Positions 36,793 through 48,995 of a DNA stretch of 64,000 bases are shown here, piece after piece (position 1 is the stretch's first letter; the number at the start of each line of letters is the position of its first letter). The notes under the pieces were generated by a model. That model searched no databases. It was not told where the DNA came from and was given only the letters and a program-made list of their open reading frames with translations. This stretch comes from Paulownia fortunei (Eukaryota > Streptophyta > Magnoliopsida > Lamiales > Paulowniaceae): positions 4,030,001 through 4,094,000 of the forward strand of contig CM033113.1 in the NCBI GenBank assembly GCA_019321725.1. The letters run 5' to 3'. A program made the position numbers and the translations under genes.

Positions 36793-39033
36793 TGTATGTG
36801 ATGTGGTGGGGAAGGAATTAGAATTTTATAAATTTGAGTTTTTTTAAATTAAATTAAAACAATAAAAATTAAAATTGGGTCTATTGTTAAGACATTTTCT
36901 ATATAATTGGTGGAGAAGTGGAGTAGGGGAATGGGCGGAGGCAGGTGGGGCCGTCGCACTAGCCGCCGCCTCCTTCAATTTTTTAAATTTGTAATTTTAA
37001 TATATAAATTTTAAAATTTATACTTCTAAAATAATTAAATTATTCTAACCATTCACTCAAATTTTCATAATCATATATCGAATATATGTAAATTTATTAA
37101 TTTTAAAATTATTTTTAAACTTTATTTTATAAAAAAAAAAATAGATAATAAAATTTATTATTGATATAAAATTTTAAAAGGTATTTATACTAACCTTCAA
37201 AATTTATTATGATTTCGTTTTTAAAAATATAAATATTCTAGTCAAAAAATACTCATTATTGTAATTTTTTAATTTTTAATTTTTAATTTTTAATTTATTT
37301 GATTCCACTTTTATTGCTTATTATTTAAAATTATATTAATTTTTATTTTACAAAAAATCATAAGTATAAATTTTTCATAATATAAAAATTATTTGATTTG
37401 ATTAATAAATAATGCTCAAATTATTGTAAATTAGCTTTTATTTTGTGTTGTGTTGAATTAAAATTGATTAAAATTTTCATTTATAAGTTAGTTTTTGTTC
37501 AAATATTTATGCAAATATAATATATATAAAATATTTATGTGTAAGTATAATGTATTATGTTTATATTTATATTTTTGTCTCTAATAATTAAATTAAAAAT
37601 ATTTAATAAAAAAATAATTTTATATATAAAAAAATAATACTTTAACAATCGAATCTCACCGCTCTTTATTAAAATTCTAGTTCCACCCCTAAATAGGGGA
37701 GAATGATATTTATATTTAAAATATTTGAAATGTTTAGGATAATAAAATTTAAATATGAAAATTTTTAAAATATCCTTTCAATTATATAAATATTACAAAT
37801 ATAACTATCCAAAATATATAAACGTTAACCAATCTGAAATGAAAATGCTAGAAGTAGCACTGCGTCTATGTAGGACGTAAATCCATCAACTCTAAACCAT
37901 GTCTTAAATTTTTGAGTTGAGTCTAAAATTGTCGATTTATGATTTTCATTTGGATTTTCAATGTAACAACTAAAAAAAAATTATAATTATGAAATATAGA
38001 TGGAATAAGTTGATAACTTAATTATTTTAAGAGAATTTAAGTATAATTAGCGCTTAATTTTTGGTAAGAAAAATACAAGTTCAAGCATTGCACGTGAGTT
38101 GGTAATACGGATGACAATTGATTTCTATAAAATATTCGACATGGGTTTTCATAATAACAAAAAAATCTTTGAACAAATCTCGAATTTAAAACAAAACTCA
38201 AACCCAACCGAAAAATAACCCATTAAAATATTATATATATATATTATTTATTATATATGTATTTATGTAATATAAATTTATATATATATATATATATGAA
38301 AAACATGTATATATATAATATATATCGCATTAAAAAATAAGTATAACACTCTTATTAATAAAATAATAATATAAATTTAATAACTAGTTTATGCTTTAAA
38401 TGTATATAAAAATAAAGAAATACGCTTGAAAATTTTAATTTTCTAAAAACTAAAACATTTAAATTTAAATTTGTAAATAATTATTTATTAATAATATTTT
38501 TTATTATATTGTAAAAATTATGATGATATTATTTTTAAAAAAAATTAAAAATAAGTGTTGTGGATCTAAGGGAGAAATTCATCCAACTTGAGTTTGAAGT
38601 GGATTTAGGTTCGGATTCAAATCAAATAGTCTTTGATAACTAGAATTCATAGGTGTAAATCGTTGTTTCATTTTTACTATTTTATTTATATTTTGGTTTT
38701 TAAATTAATAATCCACATTCTCTAAGAGAATATGAATATCGTCTCGTAAATTTAAAAAATACAATAACTCCTACAAAGTTCTAAGGACAAGGGTGTTGAA
38801 TGTTTAGGATTTAGGCTAGAGTAGGATATATGAGTATAAAAAGTTTTCTAGGCTGGCGACTAGAAAATTTGTAGTAGTTATGATGTCCACACCCTGACAG
38901 ACTGACTCTACACCAACCCATGTCATTCCTAGTCGGTGGGTCCCCCTTCCTACACGCCTGCAACTTTTTTGCTATATTTGAAACAAAAAATTCTGCAAAA
39001 TACAGCAGCCAAATTTCTCTGTGAGCGGTGAAA

Positions 39034-41197
39034 ATGGAAAAGATAGAGCACAGGTACGTAGAAATCAACGGTCTGAAGCTTCACGTGGCAGAGATAGGAA
39101 GTGGGTCATCGCCGGCGGTGGTTTTCTTGCACGGATTCCCAGAAATATGGTACTCTTGGCGCCACCAGATGATCGCCGTCGCAAAGGCTGGGTTCAGAGC
39201 TATTGCACCCGATTACAGAGGTTACGGGCTATCCGACCCTCCGCCCGAACCCGATAAAGCCACATACTCCGACCTCATAGCTGATCTCCTTGCGCTTCTT
39301 GACGCTCTTTCTCTCCCAAAGGTATAGTTTCAGTCTTTGGCTTCTAATCAATCTTTGCACTCTGTTTGGATCAAGGGTTTAGTTAAGCCGAACGTTTTCA
39401 GAATCAGATTTAATCTCTTTAATAAATCTGTTATAATTATTTCTATCGTCAGAGCATTAGGCAATATAAGTGGGACTTGTGAATGCGGCGCTATGTTTAG
39501 TTGTACACGCTTGTTGTAGAAAGTTGGACTAACCCGTATAAGTGGGACTTGTGATTCAAATTAGTGACTTAAGATTAACGATTTTAGGCAATGGAAGCAA
39601 TAGTCCAGGGGACTCGTACCTTAATAATTCAATCTATGTTGTGTCTACAGAAGTCGGGATGTTCGTGGAACTTGATATCCCTCCTAGTCGAATTTGCATC
39701 GTCAGTTCAATCATGTAAAAGTTGGGATTTTTATTCCTTTTAACTGCCACCACATACTTGGATGCATAAAGTTGTAGCTTAATAAGAGTTACAGTTGATA
39801 GTACTTGATTTTGCATTTATGCTTGATCTATTATTACCACATCTCTTCATGTTGGTTAATTGGTGAGCATGCTTGGCAGATATTTGGAAATAGAGATTGG
39901 GTTACTTTGATTAAGGCCAGGCCGTGTGTCTTAAGAATGTTTGCCTGTAGATTGGAATTAGTCTAAAGTGTCAAGAAGATAGATGGAGTTAGTTGATTGA
40001 TAGTTGTATATTAATGGTCGGGGTTGTGGATTGTTGCCCTTTTACTCACCTCCAATTGACCTATATTGCCACCATGTGTCATAATGTCTACATCTTCAAT
40101 TCATGCACTATGATGCCCGTCTCTTCTAAATGTGTTGTACACAGGCTTTTCTTATTGGTAAGGATTTTGGATCACGGGTTGCTTACTTATTTGCACTTCT
40201 CCACCCTGAGAAAGTGTCCGGAATTATTACATTGGGCATACCTTTCCTTCCTCCAACTCCCGTTACGTTTCATGAGTTTCTTCCTGAAGGTTTCTATATC
40301 TCAAGATGGCAGGTATGGCATAAATCGTTTTTTCATCTGTTAGAAAAACATGGACATACTTACAAATAGATACCTATATGCATATATTTGTGTTGTTTTC
40401 GTATGCTGTATATATGCCTGCATGTGTATTCTGTCTGAGCTCAACTTCATTTTTCCATTCCAGGAACCTGGTAGAGCTGAGGCTGATTTTGGCCGCCTTG
40501 ATACTAAAACAGTGGTGCGGAACATCTACATTCTTTTTTCAGGCAGTGAAATACCAATTGCACATGAAAACCAGGAGATAATGGATATGGTTGATTCGTC
40601 TACTCCTTTACCACTTTGGTTCACCGATGAAGATCTTGCAACCTATGGTTCTCTATACGAAAAATCTGGTTTCCAAACTGCTTTGAAAGTTCCGTACAGG
40701 TATCGTGACCCGATCTATTATTTCTTTAAATTGTTTATAGACATAAGATGGTGCTCGCTCTACCACCGTGCCTTTTATCCCGTACCAATCTAAGGAATTT
40801 CCTACAGTTATTTTCAAAACAAATTTGTTCTGAAAATTACAAATGTCTGTTTCCCTAAGGTACCCAAGGCTAATAAATTTATTATGCTAATAAAGATCTC
40901 TCTTTTTCTTACATGTTTCTTGGCTAACTTGATCCAGTTTATGAACATAGGTCACTCTCTGAAGAGTTTCATATAACAAATGTTAAAGTTGAAGCTCCAG
41001 CATTGTTCATCATGGGTGAGAAGGATTATTTCTTCAAATTTCCTGGTATGGAAGACTACATAAAGGGTGAACAGGCGAAGATGTTCGTTCCTAAGTTGGA
41101 GACAATATACTTGCCGGAAGGTGGCCATTTTGTGCAGGAGCAGTTCCCTGAACAAGTGAATCAGCTGATACTCAACTTTCTGAACAACCACAATTGA
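39034..41197 (+). CDS. EH-C: epoxide-hydrolase-like alpha/beta hydrolase, 312 aa
   Basis: Third array member. Exons 39034-39321, 40145-40312, 40464-40699, 40951-41197. Catalytic residues present: HGFPE 33-37, D103 (GKDFGSRV), Y147, Y230, D256 (GEKDYFFKF) and H290. The residue before H290 is Gly (EGGHF) where other copies have Ser. In exon 3, PLPLWF replaces the PLPPWF or PLPYWF of other copies and ALKVPYR matches EH-D. The exon 3 donor is GTATCG rather than GTAACG or GTAATG, slightly off consensus but probably usable. The 5' leader (AAATTTCTCTGTGAGCGGTG) resembles that of EH-E, whereas exons 2-4 are closest to EH-B and EH-D. Confidence 0.91.
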
Positions 41198-41447
41198 CTG
41201 CAAGTGTGCAGAGACAACTTCTGGGCTCTCATTTCTCTGGTTCTTGGGTGTTTCTATTCTACTAACAAATAAGAATGTTGTTTCTATTTCTAAATTTGAT
41301 AATACTTGTGTCTTTTTGTTTAGTTTATGTATGCATGACAAGAAAACTTGTATGTACCTTTGTCTGTGAGCATGAATTATCAACTACATTGAGATTTATA
41401 ACAAGATAAAGGGCACTTCTTATGATTAAACTTATTCTACCTGGCTT

Positions 41448-42160
41448 TTCCATTGAATTAGTTGATTATAGACGTGTTGAAAACAAAATGGAACAAGTAA
41501 GCAAGAAATTTTCTTTTTTTATTATGATTTTCAGTTAAACCCTCTTCATTGAGAATAATTCTTCTTCATAGTTGAAATGAGAACTGAGTTTTTTCCTTTT
41601 TAGTGAAAATAAACTTGTATTGAGCTTTTCATACCCACTTAATATTTGGACCTCAGATTTTAATGAGAAAAAAGTGAAAAACAGACAAAAGTATCTAAAA
41701 TATAAAACACAAAGTTATTCTTAATATTTTCCTCACTAATTTCTGAGATCCAAACATAGTATCAGTAAAAAAGATCATTTTTGAAATTTTCATTCTCTCA
41801 TGCCAAACATGGCATAGTTTTCACAAACACAACATTATTTGCCAATTAGGTGAGGGTGCACCCAGCATGAATAAGTCGGCAATACCAAAAAGAAGTTTTC
41901 GGGCAAAAGTCATTGAGAAAAATCATTCAATTTGCAAGTAAAAACTAATCAAATATTGTCCAGAAACCAGAGATTGCTTTGGAAAGATTTATTTTTTCTT
42001 CTCTTAAATATCACCTGTACAGTTTTATACTTATTTATTTTTGGTTTAGTTGATTTACTTCCTCTCAGAAATAATTAATTACCAATTTCTCTATTTTTTT
42101 CATAATTACAAAAATATTTTCTCTAAATTCACTGCATTTACCAAATCTTTCCTTTCGTTG
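41448..42160 (+). repeat. 0.7-kb array repeat, EH-C copy
   Basis: Same-orientation partner of 46430-46990 and reverse-complement partner of 33231-33956. Recognisable blocks are GATTATAGACGTGTTGAAA at the start, CAATTAGGTGAGGGTGCA in the middle, GGGCAAAAGTCATTGAGAAA, and CAATTTCTCTATTTTTTTCA near the end. It has no open reading frame and no clear terminal inverted repeats. Confidence 0.8.
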
Positions 42161-43189
42161 GAGTTTTGGAAGGAAAATGATGATATCAACAATAAAGATA
42201 TAGTAAACTTTCTATTTTACCCTTAACCCTATTATCTTTATATTCTGCTAACAAAAGTACTCTTATTAGAATTTAAAATTTAGAGGAGGTGTAAATGTAA
42301 TAGTAATAGTAATACATATATATATATATATATAATAGAATATTGATAAAAAGAATATGAGTATTGGATGAAAAGAATTAGTCTTTAGGCCAAAAAATTA
42401 GTCGTTGATGGTTGTCGAGTACGATCCCTTTGATTTTTAAATTTGTACTATTAAACTCTCTTTAATATTTAAATTTCTTGACAGATCGGTTTTCTCCCAC
42501 AAATCTTATACCTTATTTTCCTGAAAAATGGACTTTTTTCCTAAAGGATGAAAATATGCAGGTGCACTGTCAAAGCTCAAAAAGTCGTGTAATTTTTTCC
42601 AAAGATGTACAGTTCTTATTTTTTGAGACTTTTACACAGCAATAATTGATTACCAAAAGATCTTGGAAGTCGTGTAAATAATTTGTATAAGATATTCCAA
42701 AATTATTTCCTTATCAATAAAGATATTTTGACTTATGCTGTAAACAAAATCTTTCAAATCAAAACTTTCCATCAATACACACTTCTTCTTCTATTTTAAA
42801 CTTTAATTTTCAAATTATGTAGATACTGCATAAATTGTCGAAAATATTTCAAGATTTTTTATTTATTGACTCATGTTGTTAACAAAATCTTTCGAATCAA
42901 AATTATTCATCAAATATAATTTCATAAAATCTCCAAAGTCAAACAAGATTATTAATTCATAAAAGTAAATTAATTAAATTAATAAAATATCAATCATTTT
43001 TAATCAATTGTGATCCTAACAATTATGTTATCCTAATAGGTCGAGATATATAAAAATTTCTTAATGTATCAAACTCAATCCTATTCCTAGGTACGCATAG
43101 CTTTTTTTGGTCATTTTCCATTAATGAAATCTTTATAAGTATTTATTTACTTTGAGAAACATTGATGACTTCTGTCGGAGAACATGAAG

Positions 43190-43197
43190 TATAAATA
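43190..43197 (+). promoter_or_regulatory. TATA box upstream of EH-D
   Basis: TATAAATA lies 53 bp before the EH-D ATG at 43251, a distance that would leave a 5'UTR of about 25 bp. EH-B, which shares the following leader, has only TATATTGA at the matching place. Whether it is active is unknown. Confidence 0.4.
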
Positions 43198-43250
43198 TAG
43201 GCGAGTCTGTGAGCTAAACCCATTTCTCTCAAGGTCTGTGGATGTTGACA

Positions 43251-46092
43251 ATGGAACAAATTGAGCACAAGTACGTACAAGTCGACGGACTGAAGCTTCA
43301 CGTGGCGGAAATCGGGAGCGGGTCATAGCCGGCGGTGGTTTTCTTGCACGGATTCCCAGAAATATGGTACTCTTGGCGCCACCAGATGATCGCCGTCGCC
43401 AAGGCTGGGTTCAGAGCTATAGCACCCGATTACAGAGGGTACGGGCTGTCCGACCCGCCGCCCGAACCTGATAAAGCCACATTCTCGGACTTCGTAGCGA
43501 ATATCCTTGCGCTTCTTGACGCGTTTTCTCTCCAACAGGTATATACCTTTCAGTCTTTGGCTTCTAATCAATCTTTGCACTCGTTTTGCCCAAAAACATA
43601 TTAAAAAATTTTTTTCTTAAAAAATTAAAATTTAATGTGTGGTTTAAAGTGATTTTATGAGTTTTAAATGGGTTTACTTTGGAAAATAGATAAAAAAAAA
43701 TAAAGTTTTACTGTATGTGACCACTTAACAAAATAGTCTTATAGGTTTAAACTTTAAAAAATGATTTATAGGTTTACACTTTATAAAATGATAGGACAAA
43801 ATATAATTATACCTTTTATTTTTTAACAAAGAAATATGTTTTGACTGAAGTGATGAGATTGGCCGTAAAAAAGGCACTTACATGATCGTTTATTTGTTTC
43901 GTTTTGTTTTGTTGAATGCACCATAACAAAATCTATTTTAATGCGTCATTATATCATTATTTTTGATTAGTTGAAACAATATAGAGAAAAACTGAAAAAC
44001 AAACATAAAAAATCTAAAATAACTATATACACTGATGCTTTGTAAAGATAAGAATATTAATCAAAATTAAACATAGATGCCCCATGCCATAAAGTTTGAA
44101 ATAAATGAAAAATAAGAAAAAAATTGTGGGAACAGTTAGTGAACACATTGGAAATCAATTATTGAGTTAAACAAACCGCACAACTAAAAGTTAACTTTTA
44201 AATTAAATTTAATATTAAATACTAATAAACTTAATTATATATATTTATATAAGGTGAGATTTGATTTATTCAAGACCTTAATTGCCATCAAACCATATAA
44301 GATAATGTGATTTTATTGAATTTTTAAGCCATTGTTTACATAACGACAACATGGTACGACGACTTTTCAAATTCATGATCAAACCCTAGGTTTAGTTAAA
44401 CAGAATGTTTTCAGAATCTGACTTCATCTCTTTTTTGGGACAAAATATCCACTGAAGCCTTTTATATTAGTTGTCAAGTTAATAAATCTCTTTTAGATAT
44501 TTGTATCCTTAAAGCCTTATAATAAGTTGGACTGACCAATTTAAGTGGGAGTTGTGATTTCACTTAGTGGCTTTATTTAACGATTTTAGGCCATGGGAGC
44601 AATAGTCCAAGGGACTCGCACCTTAAGTATTCAACGTGGGTTGTGCTTACAGAACTACGGATGTCCGTGGAACTTGATATCCCTCCTCGTCATCGTATTG
44701 CTTATAGTCCAATCTTGTAAAAGTTGGGATTTTACTCCTTAAACTGCCACTACATGATACGGATGCATAAATTTGGTAGCTTGATAAGAAGAGATTGGGT
44801 TACTTAATCCGTATTTGGATTAAGACATGGCCGTGTGTCTGAGAGTGTTTGCTTGTACATTGGAATTAGTCTAAATGTGTTAAGGAGATAAATGGAGTTA
44901 GATGGATTGATAGGTGCATATAAATGGTCGGATACGCGTAGTTGCCCTTTTACTCACCTTCAATTTACCTATATTGCCGCCATGTTTTGTAATATCTACA
45001 TCTTTCAAGTCATGCACTAATGCCTGTCTCTTCTAAATGTGTTGTAAACAGGCTTTTCTTGTTGCTAAGGATTTTGGAGTGCGGGTTGCTTACTTTTTGG
45101 CACTTCTCCACCCTGAGAAAGTCTCGGGAATCGTCACATTTTGTATACCTTATCTGTCCCCAACTCAGATTACGTTTTATGATCTTCTTCCCGAAGGTTT
45201 CTATATGTCAAGATGGCTGGTATGGCATATATTGTTGTTCATCAGTTAGAAAATTACATACACACACTTACAGATACCTACATGTATGTATTTTGTATTT
45301 TTTCGTATTTGTGTGTGCATGTTGTATATATGCCTGCCTGCATGTGTGTTTTGTTTGAGCTCAACTTAATTTTCCATTCCAGAAACCTGGAAGAGCTGAG
45401 GCTGATTTTGGCCGACTTGATAGTAAAACTGTAGTTCGGAACATTTACATACTCTTTTCACGCAGTGAAATACCAATTGCACATGAAAACCAGGAGATAA
45501 TGGATATGGTTGATTCGTCTACTCCTTTACCACCTTGGTTTACCGACGAAGATCTTGCAACCTATGCTTCCCTATACGAAAAATCTGGTTTCCAAACTGC
45601 TTTGAAAGTTCCATACAGGTAACGTAAACCGATAATTAATTATTTCTTTAAATTGTTTATAAACATAAGATGGTGCGTGCTCGTTCTAACCCCTTGTACC
45701 TTTTCTCCTATACTAATCTTAGGAATATCCATCCGTTAATTTCATAAACAAATCTGTTTCTTAAAATTCAAATGTCCTTTTTTCGCAAGGGGCCCAAGGC
45801 CATAAATGTCTTTAGGTCTTCACATGTTTCTTATGAACACATAGGTCACTCAATGAAGAGTTTAACATAACAAATGTTAAAAGTAGAAGCTCCAGCATTG
45901 TTGGTAGTGGGTGAGAAGGATTATTTCTTCAAATATCCCGGTGTGGAAGACTACATAAAGAGTGAACAGGCCAAGAAGTTCTTTCCTAAGTTGGAGACAA
46001 TATACGAGCCGGAAGGTAGCCATTTTGTGCAGGAGCAGTTCCCTGAACAAATGAACCAGCTGATGCTCAACTTTCTGAGCAACCACAATTGA
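43251..46092 (+). pseudogene. EH-D: disrupted epoxide-hydrolase-like gene (nonsense codon and frameshift)
   Basis: Fourth array member, still showing four exons: 43251-43538, 45052-45219, 45383-45618, 45845-46092. Two independent lesions are visible. Codon 26 is TAG (43326-43328) where all four sister genes have TCG (Ser), so translation would stop before the HGFPE motif. Exon 4 is 248 nt instead of 247, with an extra A in the run at 45879-45882, which throws the relay Asp and catalytic His out of frame and meets a stop about 50 nt later. Other unusual changes: GKDFG became AKDFG at the nucleophile turn; the last exon 2 codon is CTG instead of CAG or AAG, which weakens the donor; DFVANILAL replaces DLVADLLAL. 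Most of the reading frame is otherwise preserved, so loss looks recent. Intron 1 is 1.5 kb, about twice the EH-C length. Confidence 0.9.
43591..44378. repeat. Extra 0.8-kb block in EH-D intron 1
   Basis: EH-C and EH-D introns align up to TTTGCACTC and again from GATCAA before GTTTAGTTAA. The 0.8 kb between these points in EH-D has no counterpart in EH-C or EH-B. It is AT-rich, has no open reading frame, and I could not find terminal inverted repeats or a target duplication. It could be an old insertion or a sequence lost from the other copies. Confidence 0.6.
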
Positions 46093-46429
46093 AGGCAAGA
46101 GTGTGGAGATAACTTCTGGGCTCTCAACAATGTTGTTTCTATTTCTAAATTTGATGTTACTTTTGTCTCTTTGGTATGCATGACAAGGAAACTTATAAGT
46201 ACTTTTGACTGTTTGAGCATGAATTATCAACTACATTGAGATCTATAACAAGATAAAGGGCACTTCTTAAGATCCACTTAATGTCTAATTATATATGCTG
46301 GAACTTCTGTGAAAAAATAAAGTACAATGCTTGAGAAGTCCTTTTTTCATGCTGTTATCTTACAAGAGATGGGAATGGTTGGGGAAAACCTAAACCAGCT
46401 ATTAGTTATATGTGATAGTATTGTAGTAT

Positions 46430-46990
46430 TTGATTATAGACATGTAATGAAACCAAAAGGAAACTATGATATCGGGGGTGTCTTCTTTGACTCTGGTTTT
46501 TAGTTGAACCCTCTTAATTGGGAATAATTGTTCTTCATTTAGGAATGTGAAATGACTTTTTGCATTTTTAGTGGAAATAAAAACATTGAGCTTTTTATTC
46601 CCCACTTATTATAGGTTTGGACCTAGGATTTTTAAGTAAAGAAAAATTAAAGTAATTAAAATATAAAACACAAAGTTATATTGTTTGAAATAAAAAATTA
46701 TTTTCCTTAATATTTTTCTCACTAAATTCTAAGATGCAAATATAGTGTTGGTGGAATGAATCATTTTCGAAATTTTCATTCTCTGCTGCCAAACATTTTC
46801 ATAGTTATCACAAACACTAGATTACTTGCCAATTAGGTGAGGGTGCAGACAGCATGAACAGCAATACCAAAACGAAGTTTAGGCAAAAGTCATTGTAAAC
46901 TTTCCAACTTCGTTGCTTTTTTAATAATTATAAAAACCTTAACACCAAATTTATAACGTTTATCAAAAACTTTGCTCCTAATCCAATTCT
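46430..46990 (+). repeat. 0.7-kb array repeat, EH-D copy
   Basis: Starts near TTGATTATAGACATGTAATG and carries CCAATTAGGTGAGGGTGCA and GGCAAAAGTCATTG. It is the same sequence as 41448-42160 in the same orientation, more diverged and shortened at its right side. Position relative to the upstream hydrolase gene is the same as for EH-C, so it was carried along in the segmental duplication. Confidence 0.75.
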
Positions 46991-47449
46991 CTGCATTTTT
47001 CTCACCAAACTATTCTTAGTAAAATTTAAAACTTACATTATATACATAAAAAGTGAAAGATATTATCAAATGCTTACAAAAAAATATGATCATTGGATGG
47101 AAAAATGGTAGTCGTTTGAAGCAACCCAACTTACTTTAAAGGTCAATGCTATAGATATGGCAAAAATCCTTTTGAAAAAATTAATTGTTAGTAACTATTT
47201 TTTTATTTTTTTGATTTGACCCTCACAAATATATGATTGACAAAAAACTATTTTTGTATTTATTAAAGAAAAATAACTTATTGAAATAATTCTTCTAATA
47301 TACATTTGAAATATAGAAAATGAGATGTGCCCTCTTAATCATTTTTTCTTTCCTTTTGTTGCTTATTTTATTCTCTCGACTCTGTTTTCTTTTTTGATTA
47401 TTATCGGGTTTTTCATCAAAGGATGACAATGGAGAAGACATGTTAGGGT

Positions 47450-47705
47450 AAAAATGGCAAAAATGGCGTAAAGTAGAGACAAACGAAAGATAAGATTGGC
47501 AACACAGGAGAGAGAAGGGAGACAATGATGGGAAGAGAGAGCCAGAGATATGAGAAGGTAGGTGAAGAAGAGGGGAAGGATGTGACAGAAAAAAGAGAGG
47601 AAAAGATGAGAGAAATGAAAGAGGAGAGAGGAGAGAGGAGAGGATGGACGGCATTGGCGCTGAAGAGACAATGATGACATGATGTGAGAGAGATGATTGG
47701 TGGTG
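47450..47705 (+). repeat. Purine-rich (GA) tract downstream of EH-D
   Basis: Plus strand dominated by AGAGAGGAGAG, GAAGAAGAGGGG and similar runs, ending in a (GGT)4-like GGTGGTGGTGG. Related in composition and in the phrase GGAGAGGATGG plus CATTGG to the tract at 35530-36060 downstream of EH-B, consistent with common origin by segmental duplication. Confidence 0.7.
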
Positions 47706-47779
47706 GTGGTGGAGGAAGGGAAATAGTTGATTTAGGATTTTGTAAAATTGGGTATCTTTAAATAAAGAGGGTGTGTGCC

Positions 47780-48995
47780 GACTAATTTAATAGATTATAG
47801 TATATATAATTAATAATTTATTAATTATTATATAATTAGAGGAGTTTAATAAATTACGTGAAAGAGCCACCAAATACTGCGCATTGAATTTTTTTATTTT
47901 ATTTTAATAAAAACATAATTTAGTTTTATGCTTTTATTTATAATTGTAATTTTAATAATAATTACACAGTTAATAATTAGGCGATTAATTTTTTTGAATA
48001 ATAATTATAGTATTGAATATATACATTATAAATTTTTTTAAAAATATAAAAATAATAAAAAATACTAAAAATGACCACTAGTGTCACAAGTATATCGGTG
48101 GTGCTGTCGTCTACCTCGACGTCTACCCTCAACAACAACAACAATATCAGTATTATTTAACTGATTTTTAGTCGAATCATCAATATATGTACTATATAAT
48201 TTAAATTGAAATTCGACCGACTTGATGAAGTTATGGAGGTTGATTCTCCACGATCATGATACACGCTATCTAGATGTGGAAATACAACAGGCAAGACAAT
48301 AAACTCTCTACTTACAAAATCGTATTTTATTTATAATAAACTATTAAATTAGTACATGTTATGATTTTGGATGTGGAGAGTTTATTGTCTCGCCTGTTGT
48401 ATTTCCACATCTAGACAGGATACGATTGTGGATATAGAGAGCTTATTGTCTCACTTGTTCCATTTCTACATCTAGACAACATGTATCATGATCGTGGAGA
48501 GTCGACATCCACAACTTTATCAGATCGGCCGAACTTTAATTTAAACTATAGTACATATATTGATAATTCGATTTAAAATCAGTCAAATGAAACTGATGCT
48601 GTTGTTATTGTTGAGGGTGGATATCGAGATAGACGACAGTGCTACCGATATATTTGTGGTACTGATGGTCATTTTTAGTATTTTTTATTATTCTTGTATT
48701 TTTTAAAAAAATTATAATATATATATCCAGTACTGTAATTATTATTTAAAAAAATTAATCACGTAATTATTGATTGTGTGATTATTACTAAAATTATAAT
48801 TATAAATGAAAGCGCAATACTAAATTACGCTTCCATTAAAATAAAATAAAAAAAATTAAAAACGCAATTAAAAGTTACGTTTTCAATTCAAAACGCAAAT
48901 CTCAATTACGCTATCACGTAATTTATTAAAATAATTTAATTATACAGTAATTAGTTAATTAGTAATTATATTTATTATAAATTATTAAATTAGTC
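47780..48995. mobile_element. Long-TIR foldback element, Mutator-like, non-autonomous, 1216 bp
   Basis: Two long inverted arms (about 47780-48322 and 48361-48995) flank a loop of only about 38 bp. Both ends read GACTAATTTAATA going inward. Matching inner blocks include ATTACGTGA, TACTAAAAATGACCA, CCTCAACAA, CAATATATGTACTATA, CTCCACGATCATGATACA and GGAAATACAACAGGC. The flanks are GTGTGTGCC (47771-47779) and GTGTGTGGC (48996-49004), a 9-bp direct repeat with one mismatch, the target-site size of Mutator-like elements. There is no transposase open frame, so it would depend on another element for movement. The right arm is longer because it holds a 61-bp tandem duplication (48363-48484). The class assignment rests on target size and arm length; no known family match was tested. 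Confidence 0.85.

Larger units (their letters stand above)
32832..39033. other. EH-B to EH-C intergenic region, 6.2 kb
   Basis: The first 400 bp are homologous to the 3' flanks of EH-C and EH-D. An inverted 0.7-kb segment follows at 33231-33956, then a unique stretch to about 34370, after which homology to the EH-C flank resumes (GTAAACTTTT onward). The rest is very AT-rich and holds a long purine tract (35530-36060) and a candidate MITE (36298-36792), listed separately. A GGCGGAGGCAGGTGGGGCC stretch at about 36936 may mark one end of another degraded repeat. A TATAAAAA sits at 38835, 200 bp before the EH-C ATG. No gene fragment of the hydrolase family was found here. Confidence 0.55.
41198..43250. 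other. EH-C to EH-D spacer
   Basis: Begins with a 3' flank homologous to those of EH-B and EH-D. Relative to them it lacks about 150 bp between CACTTCTTATGAT and the shared TATTCTACCTGGC. The rest is AT-rich with a TA microsatellite near 42315-42334. The final stretch contains the EH-D promoter. No gene was recognised. Confidence 0.5.
46093..47779. other. EH-D 3' flank
   Basis: Homologous to the EH-B flank for about 300 bp (CTTCTGGGCTCTCA onward through ATGCTGGAACTTCTGTG). Then comes the third copy of the array repeat (46430-46990), then sequence matching the EH-C flank (AGTCGTTTGAAG region near 47110), and a purine-rich tract at about 47450-47705. No gene is visible; low-complexity minus-strand frames over the purine tract are not credible. 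Confidence 0.55.

Noticed and set aside
36936..37695. Possible second transposon with GGCGGAGG and CCACCCCTA ends
   Set aside because: The two ends match only weakly as inverted repeats and no target duplication was found, so it is only mentioned in the intergenic note.
43323..43604. Open frames on both strands over EH-D exon 1
   Set aside because: The plus frame is exon 1 after the nonsense codon and starts at GTG. The minus frame is an antisense shadow that also appears over exon 1 of other copies.
48001..48720. Hairpin as a microRNA precursor
   Set aside because: The arms are over 500 bp, are flanked by a transposon-style target duplication, and carry no defined short mature duplex. A foldback transposon explains it better.
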